A stretch of 12,702 bases of DNA from Clostridiales bacterium (GTDB lineage Bacteria > Bacillota > Clostridia > Saccharofermentanales > UBA5734): assembly GCA_003532195.1 (NCBI GenBank), contig DOFA01000032.1, positions 5,629 through 18,330 on the forward strand. Direction: 5' to 3'. Positions 1 to 6,501 of the stretch are shown piece by piece; the stretch's first letter is position 1, and each line of letters opens with the position of its first letter. The position numbers were made by a program, and so were the translations under genes. A model generated the notes under the pieces. The model had not been told where the DNA came from, searched no databases, and saw nothing but the letters and a program-made list of their open reading frames with translations.

Positions 1-88
1 CGCCGATGAACGCCGTGCCCGCCGCACTGCCTGGAAAACAGCCGTTGAGGCGGCCATTGCCTATGGCCGTCCGGCCAGCCGAACATGA
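1..88 (+). CDS. C-terminal end of an unidentified protein (partial)
   Basis: An open frame enters from the left edge and ends at the TGA at 86-88. It encodes about 28 residues rich in Ala and Arg (beginning ADERRARRTAWKTAVEAA and ending GRPASRT) that look helical and basic. The stop overlaps the ATG of the next gene as ATGA, the usual sign of translational coupling and of a shared transcript. Too little is visible to name the family. In many Clostridia the genes just before rplU are radical-SAM proteins or ribonuclease G, but nothing in this tail lets me assign it to either. Confidence 0.55.
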   Translation, partial: ADERRARRTAWKTAVEAAIAYGRPASRT

Positions 89-1749
89 GTCAGCCGCCGG
101 CCGCGCCCATACAGCTGCAAACGGATACCCGGTTAGGCGATCGCTGCCGCTGGGCAGGCGGGATCGCCGCCGTCTTGTGTCTGCTGCTGGCCGGCTGGAT
201 TTTGCTGCGATGCGCGCCGGCGTTGCTGCCCGGTGCGGAACAGCAGAGCGGCAGCCCGAATTCCGGGGCGGTGCTGTTGATCCGGTCTGCCGCTCAGGAT
301 CCCGGTCAATTCAACTTTTTGCAGGCAGGGATGTCCGCCGCCGGATTATCCTGGTCTGTCTGGGTCCTGCCCGAGGATCCGGCTGTCCGGGCGGCTGAAC
401 TCGAGGCTGAAGTGCAAAAGCTTGCCGTAATCTCCAATTGCAGCGCTGCCGATATCTGGCTTGCCGCCGTCGGCGATGCGGCGCCTGCGATCTGGATCTC
501 GGCCTGCCGGTTGCCGCAGGCGGCCGGCATGGTGCTTTTTATCCCTGCCGGGTTCAGCGGCCTGACCGCGCCGGAAATCCTGCTGTGGCCGGACAGCCGT
601 CCGCTGGCGCTTTTTGCCGGTCAGGAAACAAACAGCGGCCGCTTACAGGCCGAGCGTGTTTTCTATGAACAGCTGACGGGCGAGGATGCCACCCTGTTTC
701 CCGGTTATCAGCCAGGTTTCGGCCAGCCGGTCCAATACCTGTCTGCAGACGGACGGTTCATGCTGAGGCAGTATCCGTCAATCCTTCCGTCGCTGGCGAT
801 GGTTTCGCCCCGGATTCTTCCCGATGCGCTCAACTGGATAATCGATCATCTGGCGGAAAATGGCGGCTTTGATCCCGCTATGCGTTCTTCTGCCGCGGAT
901 CTGCTGACCCGATTGCCCTTTAGCCTGCTTTTGACAGCCTTGCTGCTGCTGGCTGCCCTGTGCGGGCTGAACCTGTTTTTGCACCGCCAGCCAGTGCAAC
1001 CGGCTGCGCTGACTGATAAAGCCTGGCGCAAAGACAGCCGGCTTAACCTATTGGCGAATGTTCTTGCCTGGCTGCCGGCCGCGGTTCTGGCTGCGGCACT
1101 GGGCTATTTGGCAGCCTGGCTGATTTCGGCCTCCTCGGACCCCTCGGCCTGGCTGTTCTGGAGCCTGGCCGTCATGCCTGGCTGCTATGGAGCCTCCAGG
1201 CAATTGATCCGGCTGACCTGCCGGGCCAGGCAGCGACAAACCGGTATCCGCCGGCCCCAATGGATAGGAACGGATGCTGCCATCCCGCAGGAACTGGCTG
1301 GCGCTTGCCGCCTGCCAGCCGGGGCCGCCTGGCCAGGATGGGCGGGAGGACTGGCTTTACTGGCGATTATGGTTTTGGCCGGGCTGCTGATCAGACTCGC
1401 TTTCGGCTCGCTGACACCCGGATTCCGAAGCGGACTGATCCTGCCGGTTCTGATCATCCTGAACTGGCCGGCCGGCATGGCCGGCGCCGATCCCGGAGAC
1501 GGAAAGTCTGCCGCCCTGTTCGGGCAGCATCTGCTGTATCTGCTGCTGCCGGTCTGGGCCGGCCTATTCATGGGCTGGATGGGGTTGATTTCCGGTCTGG
1601 CTTTGCTGGCTGTTCATTTCTGGTCAGCTGGCCTGGGCAAGGCTGCCAGGTTGGTCAGCCGGTCCCGCATTGCCGGCGGCCTGGCCCGGTCTCTCGGCTA
1701 TTCGGCCGGAGTCCTTCTGCCGCCGATCATCCAGGGATTTTTTCATTGA
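85..1749 (+). CDS. Polytopic membrane protein with a degenerate alpha/beta-hydrolase-like outer domain
   Basis: This 554-residue protein is not one I recognise by name. A basic N-terminus leads into a membrane segment at about 24-42. Residues 62-258 are soluble and probably outside the cell. The C-terminal half has about six or seven more hydrophobic segments (roughly 277-298, 322-348, 355-372, 417-440, 448-465, 481-511, 540-552). The soluble part follows the order of an alpha/beta hydrolase: a strand AVLLIRS at 62-68 where the oxyanion strand would be, VWVLPE near 92-97, a 'nucleophile elbow' position at 126-136, MVLFIPAG at 149-156, PLALFAGQE at 173-181, and a last helix DALNWIIDHLAE at 247-258. 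The elbow reads GDAAP (130-134) instead of GxSxG, so no catalytic serine is seen there and the domain may be a pseudoenzyme. The start is set by the ATGA overlap with the upstream stop; I see no Shine-Dalgarno site, consistent with coupling. The reading frame is secure; the fold assignment is inference. Confidence 0.72.
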   Translation: MSQPPAAPIQLQTDTRLGDRCRWAGGIAAVLCLLLAGWILLRCAPALLPGAEQQSGSPNSGAVLLIRSAAQDPGQFNFLQAGMSAAGLSWSVWVLPEDPAVRAAELEAEVQKLAVISNCSAADIWLAAVGDAAPAIWISACRLPQAAGMVLFIPAGFSGLTAPEILLWPDSRPLALFAGQETNSGRLQAERVFYEQLTGEDATLFPGYQPGFGQPVQYLSADGRFMLRQYPSILPSLAMVSPRILPDALNWIIDHLAENGGFDPAMRSSAADLLTRLPFSLLLTALLLLAALCGLNLFLHRQPVQPAALTDKAWRKDSRLNLLANVLAWLPAAVLAAALGYLAAWLISASSDPSAWLFWSLAVMPGCYGASRQLIRLTCRARQRQTGIRRPQWIGTDAAIPQELAGACRLPAGAAWPGWAGGLALLAIMVLAGLLIRLAFGSLTPGFRSGLILPVLIILNWPAGMAGADPGDGKSAALFGQHLLYLLLPVWAGLFMGWMGLISGLALLAVHFWSAGLGKAARLVSRSRIAGGLARSLGYSAGVLLPPIIQGFFH

Positions 1750-1774
1750 CAAAGACCCGGCCCGATGATAAGAT
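1746..1774 (+). promoter_or_regulatory. Sigma-A-type promoter of the rplU operon
   Basis: A perfect -35 box TTGACA (1746-1751) is followed by 17 bases and the -10 box TAAGAT (1769-1774, four of six consensus bases). The -35 box overlaps the stop codon of the upstream membrane-protein gene. Predicted transcription start is near 1781, leaving a leader of about 78 bases before rplU. Confidence 0.6.
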
Positions 1775-1807
1775 AACCCGGTGACCGCATCGTCCGGGCT
1801 TTTAAAT
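1756..1807 (+). terminator. Terminator-like hairpin for the upstream operon, overlapping the rplU promoter
   Basis: CCCGG (1756-1760) pairs with CCGGG (1794-1798), and CGATG (1763-1767) with CATCG (1788-1792). This gives ten pairs with a small 2x1 internal loop and a 20-base loop. CTTTTAAAT follows at 1799-1807. CCCGG at 1777-1781 is an alternative 5' arm. Both 5' arms lie at or upstream of the predicted rplU start (about 1781), so only RNA coming from the upstream operon could form the hairpin. The large loop and short U-run make it a weak or conditional terminator. Confidence 0.4.
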
Positions 1808-1850
1808 GCTGAGCGCATGCCTGGGACAAGCGAGACTGATTACAGGAGGT
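1781..1850 (+). ncRNA. Probable L21 leader (ribosomal protein autoregulatory leader)
   Basis: The untranslated leader between the predicted start and the Shine-Dalgarno site contains GCGCATG (1813-1819), then GACAAGCGAG (1825-1834) and GATTACAGGAGGT (1838-1850). From memory this resembles the conserved core of the Firmicutes L21 leader (a CATGGG-CAAGCGA element just before the rplU ribosome-binding site), which is thought to let ribosomal protein control its own operon. CGC (1814-1816) can pair with GCG (1830-1832) as a short closing stem. The match is by eye; position before rplU is the strongest support. Confidence 0.42.
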
Positions 1851-1858
1851 AACACAGA

Positions 1859-2170
1859 ATGTATGCTGTTTTAGCAACCGGCGGCAAGCAATACCGCGTA
1901 TCGGTCGGCGACGAGATTTTTATTGAGAAGCTGGACGGCGAAGCCAGCGAACCGGTTAAATTCACCCAGGTACTGGCTGTTTCCGACGACAATGGCATGA
2001 GGACCGGCGATCCTGATCTGGCCGATGTATCCGTTGACGGAGAGATCGTCAAGCAGGGCAAACAGAAAAAAATCATCATTTTCAAGTACAACGCCAAGAA
2101 GGGCTACCGCAACAAGACCGGCCACCGCCAGCCCTACACCCGCGTCAGAATCACCAGGATCAACGCCTGA
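1859..2170 (+). CDS. rplU: 50S ribosomal protein L21
   Basis: Structural protein of the large ribosomal subunit that binds 23S rRNA. The 103-residue length is normal for the family. The N-terminus MYAVLATGGKQYRV is the typical L21 opening, and the C-terminal signature KKGYRNKTGHRQPYTRVRI is conserved. The start ATG at 1859 follows AGGAGGT (1844-1850) with eight bases between. It is the first gene of a block with prp eight bases downstream and rpmA after that, the order found across Firmicutes. Control is probably through the promoter at 1746-1774 and the leader RNA. Nothing unusual is seen. Confidence 0.97.
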   Translation: MYAVLATGGKQYRVSVGDEIFIEKLDGEASEPVKFTQVLAVSDDNGMRTGDPDLADVSVDGEIVKQGKQKKIIIFKYNAKKGYRNKTGHRQPYTRVRITRINA

Positions 2171-2177
2171 CGCAGCC

Positions 2178-2522
2178 ATGATCACCGTGACACTCAGGCG
2201 CGGCCCGGACGGGATGATCAGAGAATTTTCGGCGGCCGGCCATTCCGGCTTCGCAGATCCCGGGACTGACATCATTTGCGCCGCCGTATCCGCCATTGCG
2301 ACGACCGTTATCGGCAGCTTGCAGGATCTGGCCGGACTGAAGCCCGTTTATCGCCTGGAAGAGGGACTGATCGAATGCCGGCTGCCGGATCCGGAAGACA
2401 TGAACGCCGGACAGTCCGGAACTGCCCGGACCCTGATGGACACGATGGCCGTCGGCTGTCGGCAGATCCAGGACAGTTACGGCAAACGGTATGTGCGAAT
2501 CATTGAAAAAAGCTTTATCTGA
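2178..2522 (+). CDS. prp: Ribosomal-processing cysteine protease Prp
   Basis: Prp (YsxB family) is a cysteine protease that removes the N-terminal extension of ribosomal protein L27, a step needed for 50S function in Firmicutes. The 114-residue protein has the catalytic pair in the expected places: His22 in the AAGHSGFAD motif and Cys34 in TDIICAAVSA, the same numbering I know for the Staphylococcus aureus enzyme. I chose ATG 2178 because it gives the family-length N-terminus MITVTLRR. The frame is open further upstream to 2025, but that part only overlaps rplU in another frame. No clear Shine-Dalgarno site is seen and only seven bases separate it from the rplU stop, so translation is probably coupled. 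Its substrate gene rpmA lies 15 bases downstream. Confidence 0.93.
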   Translation: MITVTLRRGPDGMIREFSAAGHSGFADPGTDIICAAVSAIATTVIGSLQDLAGLKPVYRLEEGLIECRLPDPEDMNAGQSGTARTLMDTMAVGCRQIQDSYGKRYVRIIEKSFI

Positions 2523-2537
2523 TGGAGGTGCATCGGC

Positions 2538-2819
2538 ATGATTTTAATCAATTTGCAGCTTTTAGCTCATAAAAAGGGCGTCGGCAGCACCCGCAACGGG
2601 CGCGAATCCGCTTCGAAACGTTTGGGCGCCAAGCGGGGAGACGGTCAGGTGGTAATGGCCGGCAACATCCTGGTTCGCCAGCGGGGCACCAAGGTCCATC
2701 CCGGCTTGAATGTCGGCATCGGATCTGACGACACCCTGTATGCCCGGGCTGATGGCCAGGTCAAATATGAACGCCTGGGCAAAGACAAAAAGCAGGTCAG
2801 CGTTATCCCTGCCGAGTAA
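2538..2819 (+). CDS. rpmA: 50S ribosomal protein L27 with Prp-cleavable N-terminal extension
   Basis: L27 sits near the peptidyl-transferase centre, where its mature N-terminus reaches the tRNA ends. The 93-residue protein starts with MILINLQLLA followed by HKKGVGSTRNGRES. This matches the Firmicutes pattern xLNLQxFA|xKKG, in which Prp cuts after the Ala, so mature L27 should begin at His11. The rest (ASKRLGAKRGDGQ, GNILVRQRGTKVHPG) is typical. GGAGGTG at 2524-2530 lies seven bases before the ATG. The gene closes the rplU-prp-rpmA block and is followed by a strong terminator. The second position of the cleavage motif is Leu (LQLLA) where LQFFA is common, a mild variation. Confidence 0.96.
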   Translation: MILINLQLLAHKKGVGSTRNGRESASKRLGAKRGDGQVVMAGNILVRQRGTKVHPGLNVGIGSDDTLYARADGQVKYERLGKDKKQVSVIPAE

Positions 2820-2862
2820 TTCGGCATCAGCTGATCCAGAACAGCCAACCGGAACGGACTGT

Positions 2863-2920
2863 CCTTTCCGGGAATTACGCAGGAAAGGTCCAGCCGGTCT
2901 CAACGGCTGGACTTTTATTT
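2863..2920 (+). terminator. Tandem hairpins ending in an intrinsic terminator between rpmA and obgE
   Basis: The terminator proper is a perfect nine-base stem, GTCCAGCCG (2888-2896) with CGGCTGGAC (2904-2912), a seven-base loop, then TTTTATTT (2913-2920). Just before it, CCTTTCC (2863-2869) pairs with GGAAAGG (2882-2888), sharing G2888 with the terminator stem. This should end most rplU-prp-rpmA transcripts. No promoter is evident between it and obgE, so partial read-through is likely. Confidence 0.85.
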
Positions 2921-2972
2921 CCGGTCCGGAGGCGCCTGTCTCTGGTGGCCGAACGAAAACGCGAGGTGCGCA

Positions 2973-4241
2973 ATGTTCATTGACAGTGCGAAAATATCGG
3001 TCCGGGCTGGCAACGGCGGCGACGGCAAGGTATCTTTCCATACGGCGCGCTATGTGCCCAACGGCGGACCTGACGGCGGTGACGGCGGCAGGGGCGGCAG
3101 CGTCATTTTTATGGCAGCCGCCGACTTAAGCACGTTGCAGGATTTCCGCTATCGGCGTAAATACGAAGCTCAGGATGGCGAAAAAGGCGGCGCAAGCAAC
3201 CGGTTTGGCCGCAAAGGCGCTGACCTGCGCATCCGCGTGCCGGTTGGCACCCTGATCCGGGACGGCGAAACCGGCAGAACGCTGGCTGACCTGACCCAAG
3301 CCGGCCAGGAAGCGGTCATCGCCCGCGGCGGCCGCGGTGGCCGCGGCAATGTCCATTTTGCGAACAGCGTCCGCCAGGCCCCGAACTTTGCCCGTGCCGG
3401 TGAACCCGGTGAAGCGTTCGAACTGCAGATCGAGCTTAAATTGCTGGCTGACGCCGGCTTGATCGGCTATCCCAATGTCGGTAAATCCACCTTGCTTTCG
3501 GTGGTTTCCGCAGCCCGGCCCCAAATTGCCGATTATGAGTTCACCACGCTGCAGCCGCAGCTTGGTGTCGTCGCAGTCGATGATTTCAGTTTTGTCCTGG
3601 CGGATATACCCGGATTGATAGAAGGCGCACATACAGGCCGGGGCCTGGGCCTGGCTTTTCTCAAACATATCGAACGGACCCGGCTGCTGATCCATGTTCT
3701 GGATGCTTCCGGCCAGTCCGGCCGCGATCCGCTGCAAGACTTCGACCGGATCAACGGCGAGCTGGCGGCTTATGATCCGCATTTGTCGGAAAAAACCCAG
3801 GTGGTCGCTTTAAATAAAACCGACCTGGCCGATCCGCAAACCCTGGCTATTTGGCGGGCCGCCCTGGAAGAACGGGGCTTCAGGGTGTTTCCCATCTGCG
3901 CGCCGGCCAAAGAGGGCGTCGGGGAATTGATCCGGCATGCCGCCGGAGTTATCCGACAGCTGCCGCCGATTGTCCTGTCCGACTGGCACCAGGAAGAGAT
4001 TTCCTACCAGTTTCAGCAAGAGGCGCTTTTCAAGATTGAGAAAGATAACATGGTGTATCGTGTGACCGGCGATTGGATCGTCAATCTGGTCAACTCAACT
4101 AATTTTGATGATACGGAATCTCTGCAATACTTCCAGCGGCTGATCCGGAAAAGAGGCGTGATCGACGCCCTGGAGAAAGCTGGGGTTCAGGAAGGCGACC
4201 TCGTCGCCCTGCACGATCTGGAATTTGAGTTTATCAAATAA
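2973..4241 (+). CDS. obgE: GTPase Obg (ObgE/CgtA), late 50S assembly factor
   Basis: Obg is an essential GTPase that binds the 50S subunit and links ribosome maturation to growth and stress. The 422-residue protein has all three expected parts. Residues 1-158 form the Gly-rich Obg fold (GGPDGGDGGRGG at 31-42, ARGGRGGRGN at 117-126). The G domain from about 160 to 330 has the P-loop GYPNVGKS (165-172), switch region YEFTTLQP (188-195), DIPG (211-214) and NKTD (281-284). The C-terminal OCT domain is at about 348-420 (GDLVALHDLEFEF). The position of the usual SA of the G5 loop reads CAP (309-311), a tolerated change. GCGAGGTG at 2960-2967 precedes the ATG. The gene follows rpmA as in most Firmicutes but is separated by a strong terminator and has no clear promoter of its own. 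Confidence 0.96.
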   Translation: MFIDSAKISVRAGNGGDGKVSFHTARYVPNGGPDGGDGGRGGSVIFMAAADLSTLQDFRYRRKYEAQDGEKGGASNRFGRKGADLRIRVPVGTLIRDGETGRTLADLTQAGQEAVIARGGRGGRGNVHFANSVRQAPNFARAGEPGEAFELQIELKLLADAGLIGYPNVGKSTLLSVVSAARPQIADYEFTTLQPQLGVVAVDDFSFVLADIPGLIEGAHTGRGLGLAFLKHIERTRLLIHVLDASGQSGRDPLQDFDRINGELAAYDPHLSEKTQVVALNKTDLADPQTLAIWRAALEERGFRVFPICAPAKEGVGELIRHAAGVIRQLPPIVLSDWHQEEISYQFQQEALFKIEKDNMVYRVTGDWIVNLVNSTNFDDTESLQYFQRLIRKRGVIDALEKAGVQEGDLVALHDLEFEFIK

Positions 4242-4302
4242 AAAATTGGGCTTTAATGGGCTTTGACCATGCCCGAGGTATATAACCCTGTAACATTTGT
4301 GC

Positions 4303-4332
4303 TTTCCATTCTTCTGCCCTTTTCGTTATAAT
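4303..4332 (+). promoter_or_regulatory. Promoter of the rubredoxin-flavodiiron operon
   Basis: A perfect -10 box TATAAT (4327-4332) follows a -35-like TTTCCA (4303-4308, four of six) with 18 bases between. Transcription should begin near 4339, about 50 bases before the rubredoxin ATG. The upstream part of this gap holds a short direct repeat TGGGCTTT (4247-4254 and 4257-4264) and no convincing terminator for obgE. Confidence 0.6.
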
Positions 4333-4389
4333 GGATTCAGATGCCTGGATCAGACGACGGAACACAATGAGAAAGCGAGGCTAATATTT

Positions 4390-4548
4390 ATGAAAAGTTA
4401 TGTATGCAACCTGTGCGGGTATGTTTACGACCCGGTTAAAGGGGACCCGGATTCCGGTGTCGCTCCTGGGACCGATTTTGCCGATATTCCGGAAGACTGG
4501 GTCTGCCCGCAGTGCGGCGCCGGTAAGGATGACTTCAGCGAAGTTTAG
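4390..4548 (+). CDS. Rubredoxin
   Basis: A small one-iron electron carrier of the cytoplasm. The 52-residue length is standard. The iron ligands are the two CxxCG knuckles: Cys6 and Cys9 (CNLCG) and Cys39 and Cys42 (CPQCG). The aromatic/acidic core YVYDPVKGDPDSG and DIPEDWVCPQCG are family hallmarks. I chose ATG 4390 because it gives the exact rubredoxin N-terminus MKSYVCNLCG; the frame is open further upstream to 4297 but that would run through the promoter. The ribosome-binding site is weak (AGCGAGG at 4374-4380). A flavodiiron gene starts 15 bases after the stop, so rubredoxin is very likely its direct electron donor. Confidence 0.96.
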   Translation: MKSYVCNLCGYVYDPVKGDPDSGVAPGTDFADIPEDWVCPQCGAGKDDFSEV

Positions 4549-4563
4549 TAAGGAGCGCAAATC

Positions 4564-5772
4564 ATGTCAGTTCTAGCGATTGGCGATCATGTCTTTGAAG
4601 TCGGAGCTGCCCACCCTGAACGCCAGCTTTTTGACTGCCTGATGCCGACACCTTTTGGCACCACATACAATTCCTACCTGATAGTCGGGCAAGAGAAGAC
4701 TGCCCTGATCGACGCGGTTGACCCGGACAAGATGGATGTTCTGTTCCGTAACCTGGAAGATGCCGGAGTCAAGAAGATCGATTACCTGGTCAGCTTGCAT
4801 ACCGAACAGGATCATGCCGGCGGCAACAAGGCATTTCTGAAGCGCTACCCGATGGCGGTGATTGTTGCCAACTCCAAGGTCCGCGATTTGTCGCGGACTC
4901 ATTTGCATCTATCCGCGGACCAGTTCAAGATCGTCGCCGAGGGCGACCGCCTGGAACTGGGCGGCAAAACGCTGCGCTTCATGATGATCCCGCTGGCGCA
5001 CTGGCCGGACAACACCATGGCCTATCTTGAAGAGGACCAGATCCTGTTTTCCAGCGACCTTTTCGGATCCCATTATTCGACGCCGAAAGCATTCTCCACT
5101 TCGAGCACCGAACAGCGGCTGGCCGCCAAAGCTTACTACTCGGAGATCATGATGCCCTTCCGCGGAACAATTGCCAAATATACGAACCGCGTCCGCAGTC
5201 TTAAGCCGCACCTGATCGCCCCGGCGCACGGCCCGGTCTGGTACGATCCGGACCTGATTCTCGGCAGTTACGAAAAGTGGACCGGCGACGGCGTCAAGCG
5301 CCTGGTGGCAATCGCTTATGTCAGCATGCACAACAGCACGCGCGTCATGGTTGAACGCCTGGCAGTCAAGCTTTCGGAACAGAGCATATCGGTTATTTGC
5401 CGCGATCTGGGCAGTAAGCCGGACAGCCTGGCCATTGAAACCGGCCATTTCATCACCGATCTGGTTGATGCCGCCGCTCTGATCCTGGCGACGCCGACTG
5501 TATTGGGCGGGCCGCATCCGAATGTGGCTTACGCTGCCCTGACGGTCAACGCCCTGCGTCCGAAAACCAGGATATTTGGTGTGATCGGATCCTATGGCTG
5601 GGGCACGAAGGCAGCGGAAACGATCCAGACGCTGATGGGGAACCTCCAGGCTGAACGCCTGGAACCTTTTGAGATCAAAGGTTTGCCGGATGCTGACGCG
5701 GAAGCCGGACTTGACGCTTATGCGGCTGCTCTGGCCGCTAAAGTCAAGGGCCTGCCCGGCCTGATCGAATAA
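4564..5772 (+). CDS. fprA: Flavodiiron protein (FprA-type O2/NO reductase)
   Basis: A soluble flavodiiron protein that reduces O2 to water or NO to N2O with electrons from rubredoxin, protecting anaerobes. The 402-residue length fits class A (metallo-beta-lactamase domain plus flavodoxin domain only). The diiron ligands are present: His79, Glu81, Asp83 and His84 in HTEQDH, His146 in PLAHWPDN, Asp165 in FSSDLFGSH and His222 in APAHGP. The first six match the numbering of characterised family members. The flavodoxin-like domain begins at about residue 250 with an FMN phosphate loop SMHNSTR (residues 258-264) and GSYGWGTKA nearer the end. AAGGAG at 4550-4555 lies eight bases before the ATG. It forms an operon with the rubredoxin just upstream. 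O2 versus NO preference cannot be read from the sequence. Confidence 0.94.
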   Translation: MSVLAIGDHVFEVGAAHPERQLFDCLMPTPFGTTYNSYLIVGQEKTALIDAVDPDKMDVLFRNLEDAGVKKIDYLVSLHTEQDHAGGNKAFLKRYPMAVIVANSKVRDLSRTHLHLSADQFKIVAEGDRLELGGKTLRFMMIPLAHWPDNTMAYLEEDQILFSSDLFGSHYSTPKAFSTSSTEQRLAAKAYYSEIMMPFRGTIAKYTNRVRSLKPHLIAPAHGPVWYDPDLILGSYEKWTGDGVKRLVAIAYVSMHNSTRVMVERLAVKLSEQSISVICRDLGSKPDSLAIETGHFITDLVDAAALILATPTVLGGPHPNVAYAALTVNALRPKTRIFGVIGSYGWGTKAAETIQTLMGNLQAERLEPFEIKGLPDADAEAGLDAYAAALAAKVKGLPGLIE

Positions 5773-5777
5773 CAGGA

Positions 5778-5800
5778 TCCCCGGAACGAAAATCCAGGGA
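5778..5800. terminator. Weak hairpin between convergent genes
   Basis: TCCCCGGA (5778-5785) can pair with TCCAGGGA (5793-5800) around a seven-base loop. There is one C-A mismatch on the plus strand, which becomes a G-U pair on the minus strand. It fills the 30-base gap between the convergent fprA and DUF4364 genes. Neither side has a real T-run, so termination is only suggested by position. Confidence 0.3.
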
Positions 5801-5802
5801 AT

Positions 5803-6483
5803 TTAAGGAAAGAGTGTCTGCTGCTGCGGATCGATGGCTGTATCTTCAGCGTCATCTGCGTCGCCGGCGCTTTTTTCTGCGTTCAAAGGTGCTGTGAAGG
5901 AATTGTCCACCAGTCTTTCTTCTGTTGCCAGAGTCGGTTCGCCGGTCAGCAGCGACAGAAGCCCCAGATAGACGGTCTGTGGATGGCGCTTCCAGCGTTC
6001 ACAGATCTGTTCCGCCATGCTGCGGTCGGGTATGGCCAGATGCAGGTCGATCAGATCTTTTAATCCGTCGTGCTGTTTGAGCCGCACCTGGTACAGACCA
6101 TTGCCATCCGGTTCGCAGGTCGCGGTCAGGACACTTTGCAGACGGATATCCTTCTGCCAGCCGGAACAGGACTGTGCCAGGTAGGAGCGGATGGGCAGGG
6201 GAATGCGGGGTTCCAAGGTGGAGAGGATTGCCCGGCCTTCCTGGGTCAGATCGCAGCGGGTTACCGGCCGGCCGGAGGCGTCGCGGGTTTCTTCCCCCTT
6301 ACGTACACTTTCGACCGCCAGGTGATCCTGGCAGATCTCTTCAAAAGCAACGACAAAATCAAAATAATCCATATACAGCGTTTCCAGAGCCAGAGTGGTC
6401 AGTTGGTTCAGGGTGACCCCCTGGATCCGGCTGAGGATGGAAAGGATAATCAATTTGTTGATGGCCAGTTCAGCAGTGTCCAA
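5803..6483 (-). CDS. DUF4364 family protein (possible winged-helix regulator)
   Basis: A 226-residue soluble protein of the DUF4364 family, whose function is not established to my knowledge. The opening ELAINKLIILSILSRIQGVTLNQLTTLALE, given here as residues 5-34, the following MDYFDFVVAFEEI, and the later LTQEGRAIL and RIPLPIRSYL motifs are what I recognise. Residues 1 to about 85 have the helix order and 'LTxEG' wing of a winged-helix DNA-binding domain; the remainder is a mixed alpha/beta region. The last 30 or so residues are acidic and probably disordered. The start is TTG at 6481-6483, supported by GGAGGT eight bases upstream; no ATG fits. It is the second gene of an operon with the CAP lipoprotein, 18 bases after that stop. 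A role as a local regulator is inference. Confidence 0.82.
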   Translation of the reverse strand: MDTAELAINKLIILSILSRIQGVTLNQLTTLALETLYMDYFDFVVAFEEICQDHLAVESVRKGEETRDASGRPVTRCDLTQEGRAILSTLEPRIPLPIRSYLAQSCSGWQKDIRLQSVLTATCEPDGNGLYQVRLKQHDGLKDLIDLHLAIPDRSMAEQICERWKRHPQTVYLGLLSLLTGEPTLATEERLVDNSFTAPLNAEKSAGDADDAEDTAIDPQQQTLFP

Positions 6484-6501
6484 AGTTAATTACCTCCACA
6501 A

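Noticed and set aside
1048..1784. Large antisense and alternate-frame open frames over the membrane-protein gene
   Set aside because: They are expected in GC-rich coding DNA, have no membrane or domain logic and lack ribosome-binding sites.
2025..2177. Longer N-terminus for Prp
   Set aside because: It would overlap rplU out of frame and add about 51 residues the family lacks; ATG 2178 puts the catalytic residues at the standard positions 22 and 34.
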